Assembly: GCA_033439265.1 (NCBI GenBank)
Contig: JAVTVX010000013.1
Location: forward strand, 2,010,501 to 2,074,500
DNA from: Dillenia suffruticosa
Taxonomy: Eukaryota > Streptophyta > Magnoliopsida > Dilleniales > Dilleniaceae
Length of the DNA: 64,000 nt
Direction of reading: 5' to 3'
Positions 12,527 through 25,618 of the stretch are shown here, in pieces. The position numbers and the translations under genes were made by a program. The notes beneath the pieces are model-generated. The model was not told the origin of the DNA. It worked only from the letters and a program-made list of their open reading frames with translations, and did not search any database. Numbering within the stretch: the first letter of the stretch is position 1; each line of letters opens with the position of its first letter.

Positions 12527-12720
12527 CTTTTTTTTTTTTTTTTATCATAGTTAGGTCACCAACTTAATATTTGAGACTTCACTCCAATTAATATGGGTCG
12601 ACCGTTTATAGGGTCCCAATTGAGAGACATGTCTCCCAACGTTAATTTTTTCATTCTCATTGGGGATTAAACTCCCGATCATGATTAAAAAGTATCAATT
12701 CCCAAATCAACTGAGCTATT
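12527..12720 (-). mobile_element. tRNA-derived SINE, copy 1 (family shared with 47922-48100)
   Basis: On the minus strand there is a Pol III box A (TAGCTCAGTTG, 12708-12718), then 33 bp on a box B (GAGTTTAATCC, 12664-12674), a body of about 110 bp and a poly(A) tail (T-run at 12527-12543 on plus). This order and spacing are typical of plant tRNA-derived SINEs. A diverged second copy lies at 47922-48100. No clear target-site duplication was found. Confidence 0.7.
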
Positions 12721-15137
12721 AAACGTTATTTACAAATGCAAATCATTAGTACTCTTTTTTTTTTTTTTGTAGATAATCATTAGTACTCTATACAACTCTT
12801 GAAGAAATTTCATCATATTTAACAAAACATTAAAATCAAAATTCCAAAAAAATTAATTAACTCACAAACCTATTAATCACATAAAAAATTTAGAGCTCCC
12901 TTACCCATAGGATATGTAAAATATAACCTCTTACTCCAAAAATTTAAATTGCCTAGAATGATACAAGCAATTTGTATTATATGCTTCTCTCTCTCTCTCC
13001 TAGTAAGGTGGCAGGGGTTTGAAGGGTACTATGAGAGTGTTATCCTACATTAAATATTTGTCATTAGACGAACATACACTTGTAATTCTAACTCTCATTT
13101 GCAAAATATCCTATTTACGAACTGAATAGTAGTGTAAAAAACTTTAAACTTGTTAAAAAAAATAAATAAATCGTTGTGCCACCAATTGCTTAGCATTAAC
13201 GAAAAGGAGCTCAGGAAGTACATGATCTGATATAGGGATGACGCATTGGGGTTGGATTATGGGGAAAGGACGCGTAGAAACGAATCAAGCGAAATTTATT
13301 CGAAATCCCTCTAAAGGCCCATATACACCTCACATGGGTAGACCAGCCTAAGCCATGGCGGCTGCATCTCCAACTGTGACACGTAGTGCGATATTAAATT
13401 ATGAATATTAACAAATAGACTATTAATTTAATTGATAAATATATTAAATCTTTTAATTATATTTTTAATTTAAAATTTAAGAATAAAAAATATTATATTC
13501 AATTTTTTTTTTTATAAATTAAACTTAAAAATATTAAAATTAAATTAATTAAAATATAATTTTAAATACGAATCATCGGTTCAAAAGTTGTTTGACACAG
13601 ATAGGCTTAAAGGTCTTGAGAATCCCAAGATGGGTTATGTAGCTGTTTTTGCAGGCCAATTGCTTTGGGAACAATCCAATATCCCGCCTGCCAATATTTA
13701 TATTGTTTCCTATTTTCTGCGGATCGTTTATTTCTTTTTAATACTTTGATTATGATATTAAATTGTTGAATGAGTGGTCAGTAAATCCCACGCTTTCGGA
13801 GTGGCAAGTAGATGATACTTGATCTACCGTTCATTTATATTTGATGATTAATCATAAAGAGGATTAAGAACAAAAATAATAGTATTGAACATGGGCTCCA
13901 ATTTCCCTAATATAACCATTTATTGTAACAATATATAGCCCTTTGCTTCGATATTTAATGTGAAAATTGTTACTATAGTGATATTTCATTTTTACTAATA
14001 AAATTTTATATTTATATAAATTATTTTATTTAATATTTGTAAATATTATAAATTAAAATAGAAAAAAATTAAAATAAGTGTCTCAAACAAATCCAGAGGT
14101 TGTACCTTTTTCTTGCTTACTGTTTTCGACGCAAGCATTTCCCTTGTAATTATCAATCAATTGGGCCCAATCAAAATTAATGAAATATTGTTTTAAACTG
14201 GTTTATCCACTTCTATTAGTATATGAATTTCTATCCATTTTTTTTTAATTTCTGTTAGTTTTTTAAATTCTATTAATTTTCATATATTTGATAATCGATT
14301 TTCATCGAATTTCTATTAATTACGAAAATGTTTAATAATTTTTTCGAATCCTCTATCCTCTATCGGATTAGACTTTTGTTGACCTTTAAAATATCTATTA
14401 ATTTTTGAATTTTCGCGAGCATTTGGCCCTATAAATTTTGATCTGGGGTGTTAAATTCAAACATTTTGTTTGAATCCTCAATCTCAAACACTCAAACCTC
14501 TTTCTTGCTTACAGTGGCAATACTCTCAAATCATGGTAAAATAGCACCACCATGAGATCTCTGAAATTTATTCAAGAAGTGAGTTAGATGTTAAGCAATA
14601 GGGTTACTCAAGCTTAACCCATCTTTATGTTTGCTCATTTATTAACAAAGAAACAGATATGAACTTAGAGCTCTCAAATAAATAATTTATTTTATACTCA
14701 AAAAAAAAAGTTTCTAAGACAAGTATTTTAGTAATAAATAAACTCAGTTTTCAGGTAAAATTTAACTTATTTAGCATTAAAATCAAGTTTGAAGAAATTT
14801 ATGTTTTGCAAACCCTAGTACATGACTTGAAAATTCTTGAGTGTTTCTAAAAATTAGGATTCAAGTATTTTACCTGTTCAGTCCAATTGTCCTGAAGTGG
14901 GAGCACGCTTTACGAGGATGCGCGTGGGGAAGGAATCCACCAGGTGTAAAACAAAGGGAAAAAAAATGAGAATATGGGGGGGGGGGGGGAGAGAGGAGCA
15001 GAATTTGCTTTGACTTGCATTTTACGAAAGCCAACTCTAAGCTTCCCCGCCGGCGTCGTCACCGGCCGTCAACTTTCTCTCATTACGATACTCTCGTCGA
15101 GTCTTCTCATTTATACTCTTTATTCAAAACCCCTCCA
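12721..15137. other. Intergenic region upstream of the NAC gene
   Basis: AT-rich noncoding DNA with T/A runs. Near 13200-13400 there is a more GC-balanced patch without coding potential. A poly(G) run near 14977-14988 precedes the NAC promoter. No gene or complete element is seen. Confidence 0.5.
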
Positions 15138-15145
15138 TATATAAA
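15138..15145 (+). promoter_or_regulatory. TATA box of the NAC gene
   Basis: TATATAAA lies 125-132 bp upstream of the start codon, with a CT/GA-rich leader (GAGAGA run at 15204-15226) between them. Confidence 0.55.
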
Positions 15146-15269
15146 GCCTTTCGCTTCTCCCGTTGAAAATTTGATACCTCAATTTCCTCACACACTTTAC
15201 ACGAGAGAAAGAGAGAGAGAGAGAGATTGTTGGTTTACATATATAGAAGCGGCGGTTGTAGGTTAGGGA

Positions 15270-16044
15270 ATGGGATCATCAAGTGGAGGTGTTCCACCAG
15301 GGTTTCGGTTTCATCCCACGGATGAAGAGCTACTGCACTACTACCTCAAGAAAAAAGTTTCATTTCAAAAGTTTGATATGGAGGTCATTCGTGAAGTTGA
15401 TTTGAACAAGATGGAGCCTTGGGATTTGCAAGGTACTTCCTCCCCCCCCAAAAAAAAATTATCGAATCATATGCTAGGCATTATGTTCTTTTCAATTTGA
15501 GCCACTTAAAAGGTGCTTGTTCTGAGATCTTTATTTTCCGTAGTGTTACAAAAACAAAGGTATATGCATACATGTATACTTCCTGCAAATGATAAATACC
15601 ATTAGATATACCCCAGAATGATTTCTTCTTTCGTTATTTTCTTTTCATTTTATGATGGCCCAGTTAGTCATTTCTAATTTTTGCAGACAAAAATAAAAAA
15701 TAAAAATAGTATTTTAAATTTTGTAATATGGTTGTGCAACCAGAGAGATGTAGGATCGGATCAACCCCACAAAACGAATGTTACCTTTTCAGCCACAAGG
15801 ATAGGAAATACCCGACCGGGTCAAGGACAAATAGGGCAACGAATGCAGGGTTTTGGAAGGCAACGGGGAGGGACAAGTGCATTAGGAACAGTTACAAGAA
15901 GATTGGTATGAGAAAAACTCTTGTTTTCTACAGAGGAAGAGCTCCTCATGGCCAAAAGACCGATTGGATCATGCATGAGTATCGGCTTGAAGATGGTGAT
16001 GACCCTCAATCCATCCCCTCTGTAAGCAAATACCAGACCCCCCC

Positions 16045-16086
<42 letters not shown>

Positions 16087-18158
16087 TTAATTTTGAGAAT
16101 TATTTCTAAGTTTTTGTGATTTACATGACAAAGTTTATTTAATTTTCTTTTACTTTGCATGTCTTTACATGGTCTAATATTAGATTAAATATGAATCCAT
16201 ATGATAGCTAAGCTCTGGAAGTTGTCATGAGCCATTGTTGGTAAGTATTTTTGATGATTCAAGTCATTTTATTAAAATCTTAAAAATACAATATCATTGT
16301 ATTTGTTCTTTCACAAACTAAAAGTTAGATATTTTTATATATATAAAAACAGAAAGTTTGTATAACAATTAATTATTAAACACGAATTCTGTATTTAGCA
16401 ATAACAAATAATGCCTTTCATTAAATTTTTGTATGGATAATTAATGCACGCCAATCGAGGTATTAAGGTACGTGAGTTTAATCCTAGCTGGGTGCTAAAC
16501 CTAGTAAATTCGACGGGTCAGTGGAGTTATTAATTACATGGGGTAGAAAGGTCAACCGAAAAAAGAGATCCTAATGCTGGATCTCTGCACTTAAGCGGGA
16601 TCAGTTTACCTTTTTGCTTTCACGTTGACCCGTAAATCTTTGAAAGAGAGAGTCCTCAATTTTCCCAAAAATTTAAGAGGAAAGATCATCATGCAGATGG
16701 AGAACCCCGAAGATAAAATGGTACTTACTACTTAGCATGCTTATTTCTCTCTCCAATGGCTTAGCATGCATGGCTCTGGATTGACTTTTCTGCATGCTAT
16801 TTCTTAATTGAAAATAGAAATTGGCCAATTTTTCTTTGTGTTTAAAACAATGTACATAAGAAATAATATTTGTCATGAAAAACGTTAATGACATTTTTTA
16901 TGAGCCAAGGTGTATCATACCGACTGGATTTTACACAATTTTGTATGATGCTAAGACCAAAGTGGCTCTCGAATTATTTTTATTATTTCTATTCTATTCT
17001 ATTTTATTTATAATATTTTTAATTAAATTAGTTTTTTTTAATAAAAATATAGAGTTTTGAAAATTAAATTTAAATTTTTCTATATAAAAAATTATAATGA
17101 TATTAATAATTTTTTATCGAGGAATTTAACTTACCCTCGATGATCTCAAGCAGGCCAAATTTATAAGCTAAGTGGAGCTTGTTATACAACTAGTGAAAAC
17201 TAGTCATTAAGTGTAAAAATATGCCGACAAAACTTTTAAATTTTATTACATGTGGAAAATGTGTGTCAGAAAACTTTTAGAATAATGCATTAATAAAATT
17301 TTACGATAATGTTCACATTCTCTCAATTTTATCATTGATTCATTCGATACTAGCAATATTAAGATCATATGTCTGTTTCTTTGCTGGTGCGAAACTTTGA
17401 TAGATTTGGATTTAATGCATGTGATGTTGTAGGAGGATGGATGGGTGATTTGCAAAGTCTTTAAGAAGAAGAACTTGTTCAAGATTGGAAATGAAGGAGG
17501 AAGCAATTGTGTTGGATCTGAGCATCAACAGCATCAACAATTAAACCACTTGACATCAAGCTCAAGCCACAGCCAACAAGCAAGAATGTTCTCCTACTTA
17601 GACAACGCCACAACCAACCAATACTTACTCCAACAACAAAGCTTTGATTTAGCTCTCAACTACACTCACATTCCTACACCAGACTACTCTCATTTTCATG
17701 CACAAACATTCTTGCCAACTCACAAGCCAATAACCTACAATGCCTATTCCAGCACTTCTCTTCAAGCCTCAGACTCGCCGGTGGCAAACGCGGTCATGAT
17801 GAAACAATTTATGCCCAACACAACCACTAGGGACTGCGAGAGCAGGAGCGAGAGCCTACGGTACCAAGCATCTTGCGAGCCGGAGGGGCTTGAGGTCGGG
17901 ACATGTGGACCGCCAGATCAAGTGGGAATGAGTAGTGTTGGAGGAGGAGGAAGATCAACGGCCGATGATCACGGTGGGTTGAATGATCAGTGGAGTATGA
18001 TTGATAGGTACGTGGCTCCTCCTAGTGCGACTAATTTGGCCAATGAAGAGTCAAGTAAAGGTGTGAGGTTTGAAGATGGGAATGACTCTACATCTGTTGG
18101 GCATATTAATCAACTTTCTTTGAGAGGAGAGATGAACTTGTGGGCGTACGGAAAGTAG
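15270..18158 (+). CDS. BRN: NAC transcription factor, BEARSKIN1/2 type
   Basis: Three exons (15270-15432, 15744-16021, 17433-18158) give 388 residues. The NAC domain covers about residues 8-160: subdomain A ([20 protein letters not shown]), C ([22 protein letters not shown]), D ([29 protein letters not shown]) and E ([14 protein letters not shown]). The N-terminus [11 protein letters not shown], the phrase [16 protein letters not shown] and the terminal tryptophan-containing LWAYGK point to the BEARSKIN/SOMBRERO clade, which in Arabidopsis drives root cap maturation and release of border-like cells. The Ser/Gln/Asn-rich C-terminal half is the likely activation region. Two positions in a usually conserved block differ: the NEWYFFSHK consensus reads NECYLFSHK (Cys67, Leu69). 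Intron 2 has a (CT)n(CA)n repeat just after its donor. Confidence 0.92.
16042..16086. repeat. Compound (CT)n(CA)n microsatellite in NAC intron 2
   Basis: A run of CT units passes directly into CA units about 20 bases after the exon 2 donor. Confidence 0.9.
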
Positions 18159-18584
18159 TGTATGTTGCTTATGTAAAGGTTAAGGATTTGGATAATTTGA
18201 AATTGTGAAGTGTTTTGGGTATGAATTATGGAGGCCATGCATGATGGCTTTTGATCCATCATGGAGGGCATAAGTGGGCCAAGACAGGAGTAATGATTAT
18301 CAGATTAAAGTATTTAGTTAATTTTAGATAATCTGAGACATTCAAGAAAAGATGTCATATGGGCATTTTCATTGATGATGGTTCAAACTTAGTGGTAATA
18401 GTCACAAAAGGTTATGATTTGTCTGTGTTGTATCATTGTGCCTTTGTTAAACATGTAAATGACGCATCCTAATTTATTCTCAAGTGTGTTGCCCTACCCG
18501 CATTCGTTTTCTATGGCATTATATATATTGGAGAATTGAGGATGGATACAATTTTGATATCTTTGGTTCCCAGTGCAGACCAGA

Positions 18585-18655
<71 letters not shown>

Positions 18656-19478
18656 TCAAGGTCATTTTTATAAGTTGTATAGTAACTTAACTTTGACAAA
18701 TAGAATAAAGGAAAAATACTATAATTAAAATATGTGTCGGCCAATATCAAGTTTTTAATTTTTTTTTTATATATAACGAAAGTTCAAAATCAAAATCTCT
18801 TAAAAAAAAAAAAAAAGAGAAAATAATGATATGGATCGAGTTATAGTTCAATGTCATGTCAAGTTTTTAATTAAGGTTTGTGTAATGCCCAAAAAAAAAG
18901 TTCGGTCCCGTCCTCTGGCCCACTCCATAATTGGACCTAGCATCTTGGGCCAGGCCTGTTCACATGCACCAAACAAATTGGTATGTTTCTCGAAAAATTC
19001 AATATGCGACCAATAACAGGACAACAAAATAGATTTTTTTTTTCTTTTTTAACTTCATAAGAAAATGTTGCTACATTAAATTTTTCGTTGATTCCGACAT
19101 TTTTTAGCCCTCTCCTTATCTGTTTGTTACCAACTCCCACAGGGCTCCTCAGATTCTTCGATTTCATTACGGGAGGTAAACATTTTATTTTGGCTTCTTC
19201 TTCTTCTTCTTCTTCTTCTTGTGCATCTATCTAAAGTGAGCAAGAAAAAAAAAATGAAAATTCTCTCTATCTCTCTCTCTCTCAAATTTCCTATCTAGTC
19301 ACAGGAAGTGCTAGACACAAATTTGAGCTGCATATGTATGATGATATTCCTCTGTGAAGTTCCAACCCAGTGGCTTAAATTCATTTCTTTTTAACTTTTT
19401 AGTTTCTGCAAAATCCTGACTTGCCTGAAGTTGCTTTAGTTTTTTCAGTTCAAATTAATCGGGGGGAACATAAACACA
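18159..19478. other. Intergenic region between the NAC gene and BPG2
   Basis: This holds the 3' flank of the NAC gene, a long (TA)n tract, an A-run at 18801-18815, a (TTC)n run at 19196-19220 and a CT tract at 19263-19283. The last part is the BPG2 promoter and leader. No further gene is seen. Confidence 0.55.
18587..18651. repeat. (TA)n microsatellite
   Basis: About 32 uninterrupted AT units, the longest dinucleotide run of this kind in the window. Confidence 0.95.
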
Positions 19479-22400
19479 ATGGCAATCTTCTTACCCAGAG
19501 TCTCACTGAACAACAAGGAATGCCTAATTGCAACATTTGGTGAGTTTGTTACTCCAACTCCCCATTTTTCTTGCCTTAGAATAAGAACACACCTCTTAAA
19601 TTTGCTCTTGTGTCAGGACATTGTAGGAAAAATACCAAAATCCACAAGAGTTGTTCAGTTATATCTTTTTCATTGAAGGCTCAAACAACCCTTCATCTGA
19701 CAAAAAGAATTAGTGGGAGAGGCAAAAGGGGAAATGTTAAAGACCCAATTTTGAGTGAGGGGAGAGATGAGGATGACAATTTTGGGCTTATCTGTCCAGG
19801 TTGTGGAGTTTTTATGCAAGATACAGACCCAAACCTTCCTGGGTTTTATCAGAAAAAGAAGGTTATTCAGTCTGAGGATTTAGAATTTGATGGTGAGCTC
19901 GTTGAGGATGTCTTGGATAATGAATTGGAACAAGAAGAACAGGAAGACGGTTTTGATAATGGAATTGATGGGAAATTAGAAGTAGACGATGAAGAATTTG
20001 ACAACAACGGTGATGATGTCTTTGACTGGGGTGAAGAGGATTGGGAAGCTGATTTGGACGATGAAGAGGAGAAGTTAAGGGAGTTAGATGGTTTTGCTCC
20101 AGCGGGGGTGGGCTATGGCAATATTACTGAAGAGACGATTGAAAAGGGTAGAAAGAAGAAGATATCTAAAGCTGAGAGGAAGAGAATGACTAGGGAAGCT
20201 CAGAAAGAAAAAGAGGAGGTTACAGTTTGTGCGCGCTGTCATTCCTTAAGGAATTATGGGCAGGTGAAGAATCATGTTGCCGATAATTTAATACCTGATT
20301 TTGACTTTGATAGGTTGATAGCTACCCGCTTGATGAAACCTACTGGGAATGCCGATGCTACTGTTGTAGTCATGGTTGTTGATTGTGTCGATTTTGATGG
20401 GTCGTTTCCAAAACGAGCAGCCAAATCTTTGTTCAAGGCACTGGAAGGAAGTAATGTAAAGCTGAGTAAAAAATTACCTAAGCTTGTTCTTGTTGCTACA
20501 AAGGTTGATCTGCTCCCATCTCAAATTTCACCAACTAGGTTAGATAGATGGGTTCGACACCGTGCAAAAGCTGGAGGTGCACCTAAGCTTAGTGGGGTTT
20601 ATTTGGTGAGTGCCCGCAAGGACTTGGGGATCAGGAATTTGTTGTCATTTATCAAGGAATTGGCAGGTCCACGAGGCAATGTGTGGGTAATAGGAGCTCA
20701 AAATGCAGGTAAATCTACTCTGATCAATACTTTTGCCAAGAGAGAAGGAGCGAAAATTACAAAGCTTACTGAAGCTGCTGTCCCTGGGACAACACTTGGA
20801 ATTCTGAGAATTGGAGGAATTTTGTCCGCCAAGGCCAAAATGTATGATACTCCAGGGCTCCTGCATCCATATTTAATGTCAATGAGACTGAATAGAGAGG
20901 AGCAGAAAATGGTTGAGATACGGAAGGAGCTGCAGCCTCGAACTTACAGGATGAAGGTAATTCTGGACTAAGAACATTAATTTCTATGCTATGAGAATAA
21001 GAACTGTGTTTTTTTCCCCTTCAGCTTATGCTTACAAAGGGTGGACTGTAATGTACAAGTGATAAGTCACTCATCAATTCCTTGTATTAGATAGAATAGG
21101 AATTTTTGTATCTGGTTTTCTGTTAGAAAACCTCACGTCTGGTTCAGATACCAGAGCATACATCTTCAGTATTTCTTGTAGGACTTGTATAATTTGAATT
21201 AACAAGTACAAAGTTGTTTATACAGTTGCTGTGAAGCATGGTGAAAGCTTTTTGATTTTGCTCTTCGTTATTTTCTCACTTTCTTAACACTGTTACATAA
21301 TATTGTGAAGAGGAATTGTATTATCTTGTTGGTCTGGAATAGTAGATGACTCAGTGATCAAGGTGAATTTTAGAACTGTAGCCACACCTTTGCTAAACCA
21401 TTGTTAGTATATTATTATTTTGCAGATGGGGCAGGCTGTGCATGTTGGTGGATTAATGCGGCTAGACCTAAACATGGCTTCAGTAGAAACAATTTATGTC
21501 ACGGTTTGGGCATCACCGAATGTTTCTCTTCATATGGGGAAGATAGAAAATGCAGATGATGTTTACAAAAAGCATGTCGGTGTGCGATTGCAGGTAATTT
21601 TTTTTTTCCTTCAACTGAAAGTTTTACATGACTGGGTCATTGTTGATCTGGTTTCATTTGATTTATCGTGTACATCTGCCAATATTTGGGGCCAAACCCA
21701 TAACTTTTTGGTCCACTTCTTGAAGGGAGAAAATCTATTTGTTGATAAATTTTTTCCTTGTTTGTTCATGTGCTTATCTAGGATGGATGTGCTTTGTGTG
21801 TGTACTTGTGTTTTTCCTGTGATTATATAATCCCATTACCTTGGCCTCTCTTAAAATTATGAAGTTTAAATGATGTTACTCCGTTTACCACATCTTTCAA
21901 GCTCATAATTCTTTTTGTATTGTTTTAAAGTTCTTTAGCATTCTTCTGCATTTGAAGCAATCTTGTGGTTCAGTTGGTGGCATGGCAACAGAACCATAAT
22001 GATCTTTTTTTTGGGGGGGGGGGGGGAAAGGAAAGAAAAAATCTTTTTTCTGAAGGACTTAACCCTGTAACCATAAATGAGCTATCAGGTTTTCATTTTC
22101 CTGCCATCCCCAATAAAATAAGAGAAATTTATCAACATTTGTGTAGTTTCCCTTTTCAGTTTTCCCCATTTTACTGTGTATCTACTTGAGTGATCAATTT
22201 AAAGTTATAGATGCTTTACATGCATGCCACGAAGGCTAGTGGTATTATGTGAAACCCCACCCCCCACCCCCCCAAAAGAAAAGAGCAACTAAAAAAGAGA
22301 GAGTAAAATAGCCATCAAACTCCTGGCTGTCCACTGCTTTTTGATCTCGTTTTTCTGTATCAGCGGATCTAATGGCAAGTAGTTGAAAAAGGTAATTGTT

Positions 22401-23074
22401 TTCTGTCCTAGAAGAGGTTTAATGGCTTCTAGGCAGCACGCTGACAAGAAGTCATGTTTGATTATTCATGCTGTAGCAACAATTGATCAACTTTTGGTAG
22501 TGATTAATAGTTAAACTTAGATCTTATGCTTGCCTAATGTAGGGTTTGCTGAACTTAGATCTTATGCTTGCCTAGTGTAGGGTTTGCTGGAGTTTCTGCA
22601 TCCCAGGAAATTTTTTTCCTCTTTTATTTACTCTTTTTTGCTTATCCATCATTATGCTGGATGGTTTTGTCTTAGCATTGCACGGTATATCCTGGAACAC
22701 AAAACTAAATTGTTTCAATGCTATCTAAATGCTAGCCACCCATTGGGGAGGATCGAGTTTCTGAACTGGGGAGATGGGAAGCAAGAGAATTCAAAGTTAG
22801 TGGAACAAGCTGGGACACAAATAGCATCGACATAGCAGCAGCCGGCTTTGTTTGGTTCTCGTTGGGGCTCAAAGGTGAGGCAACCCTCTCATTGTGGACA
22901 TTCGATGGCATCGAAATTACATTACGTGAGCCTTTGGTACTTGACCGAGCACCATTCCTTGAAAGACCTGGATTTTTGTTACCTAAAGCAATATCTGATG
23001 CCATTGGAAACCAAAGCAAACTGAAAGCCCAAACAAGGAGAAAGAATGAAGAAGAGAATATGGAACCCTTCTAG
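19479..23074 (+). CDS. BPG2: Chloroplast GTPase BRASSINAZOLE INSENSITIVE PALE GREEN 2
   Basis: Five exons (19479-19539, 19617-20956, 21426-21593, 22736-23074 after a small first exon; four junction-checked segments in total) encode 635 residues, near the 660 of Arabidopsis. The first intron is only 77 nt (19540-19616) and is needed to bring the N-terminal Met into frame. Residues 1-60 form a basic, Ser-rich, acid-poor transit-peptide-like stretch. A zinc-finger-like pair follows (CPGCG about 80, CARCH about 225), separated by a very acidic segment (about 108-178). The GTPase motifs occur in circularly permuted order: G4 TKVD (315), G5 SARKD (352), G1 GAQNAGKS (380) and G3 DTPG (431), typical of the YqeH class. 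BPG2 acts in plastid rRNA maturation and ribosome function. All exons are open. Confidence 0.93.
22514..22589. repeat. 38-bp tandem duplication in the last BPG2 intron
   Basis: Two adjacent, nearly identical units (22514-22551 and 22552-22589) start AACTTAGATCTTATGCTTGC and differ at one position, so the duplication is recent. Confidence 0.9.
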
Positions 23075-23534
23075 ATGTGATTCCACGATGATACAACTCA
23101 AAACACACCCGTCTTGAGTTGACATCAATGAGTTAGTTCTGGAAGCACCTTTAGTTGAGCTACTCAGGAAAATTGACTTGCTAGTGGGGCTTCACAGGTT
23201 GTTTCTTCTCTCTGGGGCTTCACTCATCATACATCCTTGCAGTCGATGGATACTGAACTTCAATAAGAACATTCATCTTCCAGTATTGCACTGTAATTTC
23301 ATGTATGCGATTAGGAAATTTTGGTATTACTTATCATCAGCCATATATGTGAACTGCAAGGCATGAGTCATGTAGATGCATACTGCTGGGAAGGAGACTA
23401 GTGGAGGTAGGTTTTTCTTTTGTCAGGCCCTCTCTATTTTTTCCTTTTTCGTTGGTGGATTCAGGCCCTCTCTATCTCTCTCTCATTGCAGATAATGAGG
23501 TGATGGAGCAATGACCCTTTGCATGGAAAACACC
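23075..23534. other. BPG2 3' flank
   Basis: Noncoding sequence containing the probable 3' UTR of BPG2. A CT-rich phrase (AGGCCCTCTCTAT) occurs twice, at about 23427 and 23463. No gene is seen. Confidence 0.5.
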
Positions 23535-23539
23535 TCATG

Positions 23540-23640
23540 GAGCCGATGAGTCATAACTCAATTGATATTATCCCGTTTCCGTTATAAAGATTTCGAATTC
23601 GAGTCTTCTTACTAAAAAAAAAAAAAAAAAAAAAAAAAAA
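23540..23640 (+). mobile_element. Short tRNA-derived SINE
   Basis: Box A-like TAACTCAATTG (23554-23564), 31 bp of spacer, box B-like AATTCGAGTCT (23596-23606) and then a 28-base poly(A) tail starting at 23613. The total of about 100 bp is short: it ends almost directly after box B. A flanking duplication was not found. Confidence 0.55.
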
Positions 23641-25618
23641 GCACTTATCATAGCAATAAAAAAGAGTTTCTATGTTGTAATAAACAATTAATGGGCCAAT
23701 AAAAGGGTATGGAAATGGAATTAATTCACAAGAAAATGAAACCTAATATTAAGCCCAACCCTCAACCACGGCCCAAAATTTTCATATGAACCTTCCTTAA
23801 TTCTAATGCAAACCAACCGGTTTTGAAATCATCTACCGAAGCGAAGAATTTTTTGTTTTTTTTTTTTTTAATAAAGAAGCATCAGTTTTTGAAAATAAAT
23901 GTCAAAATTCTTTATGATCATATAAATATTTTTTTATTTCAAATGCCAAAATATAAATAATCCATAAATTTTAAATTTATTTTCAATAACTATAAAACTT
24001 TTATCGTACACGATTATCATCAAAACTTTTGGATTAGGCACCGTTGTCTCTCCTAAGAGAACAATACTAAAATTCATTTTTCAGTCTCTTTTCTCCTTTT
24101 TTTTTTTTTAAACATGGAATCTGAATTTAATTTCCAAGATCCTGCACATGACTTGCTTACTTCCTCTTTCTTTTTTTCTTTGGCAGAATTTCATATATTT
24201 CAAATAATAACTAACATTTTTTGAACAATTTTTTTTTATTATTATTTAACAATAATTTTCTCCAATTTTAAATCTAGTAACTAAAATCTTCATAAGAATG
24301 TTATATGTAATTTTCAAACAAAATTTGGAATAATCTTTGAAAAACCCACCCATGCATCATCGCAAAATTTCCATTGCCCACAGACCACACATTAATCCTT
24401 CCCTGAATTTTCTTTCCATGACAATCTGATTCTTCCCCAAGTACACTTCAGAATTCTCTCCTTCTACATGAACCATTTCTAGTGTCACATTGTCCCAGCC
24501 GGACCATATCTTCCTCGAATGATTTCCTTCCAAAAATCACAGCCCTCTTCTCTGACCTCTGCCCACCGCCTATCTAACATTGCAAGATTTATTCTCTCAG
24601 ATTTCTAACCCCATCAATCGCCATTTTTCTTTGGTTTTGTTTCCTTTTTCCCAACTAACCAAACAAATTTTTTTATATGAATTTCCAATCCAAAAGGAAA
24701 ATTCTTTGCAGATTTTCAAGTTCCTTCAAAACGCAAGCCAAACCTTCTTGTCGGGACTTAGTTTTTAATAGAGTTTCTATTTAATTAAATTGATGTCAAG
24801 ATTAGTGCAATCTCTCTGCCTTAGGATAGACTTAATTTAAGTAGATTCCAGTTTTCCAAAAAAAAAAAAAAAATTCTCATAATTAGCCCTGACATAAGAT
24901 TTGGCCAAGTAGATTTAGGTGGTGTTTAAGTGAAGGGAAAGTTGAGCAGAGAGGAGATTACGTGAAACTCTAATTATAAAAAATCAGTGATAAAAAATAA
25001 TTTTTGTTTATTAATTTAATAAATTTTGAGTTTTACTAATAAATAAACTAATTAATAATATTCTAAATAAAATATAAATTAATAATAAGGAGCCAAGAGT
25101 ATCACTAGAAAATCAATTTTTTTTTTAATGCCCCAGATCAAATCCTGGCCTAATGGGGCTGATTCGATTGCCCAGAGGAAAAATGAAAAACAATAAATGA
25201 TAAAAAAAAAAAAAATGAGAGAGAAAGTGAGACAAAGACTGCCCCAATCAGCGTCTTCGAATATTTGACTGTTTCCTCCTCCGGAGTAATGCTAACCCGA
25301 TTTCTCCCTCTTTCCATCGGATTCGGTACGTATGTTAGAAACCCTAGCTTCAACATTGAATCTTCTGTAACGCGTGCACGCACACACATTCTCTACATTG
25401 GAGATCTAAGTAATCATTAGGTTCTATGTTTGTGCTGGGTCTTTTATTTTCGCCATCTGTTTCTTGGTTTAGCAGCTGTTTGTGATTTTCCCCACTGAAG
25501 TGTAGATATTCACTTCGGTCTTTAATTAGTTACTTTTGGTTTTTACGAAACTGCTTAGTCTTGTGATTTGGAGCTTTCTTAAGTCAATTTTGAATTTCTT
25601 TGCAGGAGGGTAAACACG
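23641..25618. other. Intergenic region and GPI1 promoter/leader
   Basis: AT-rich, with homopolymer runs. The segment 24350-24760 is CT-rich but codes for nothing recognisable. The part after about 25300 is probably the 5' leader of GPI1. A leader intron ending with TTTGCAG at 25605 is likely; its donor is not certain. Confidence 0.5.

Noticed and set aside
18484..18750. Open frames rich in Tyr-Ile repeats on both strands
   Set aside because: They are translations of the (TA)n microsatellite.
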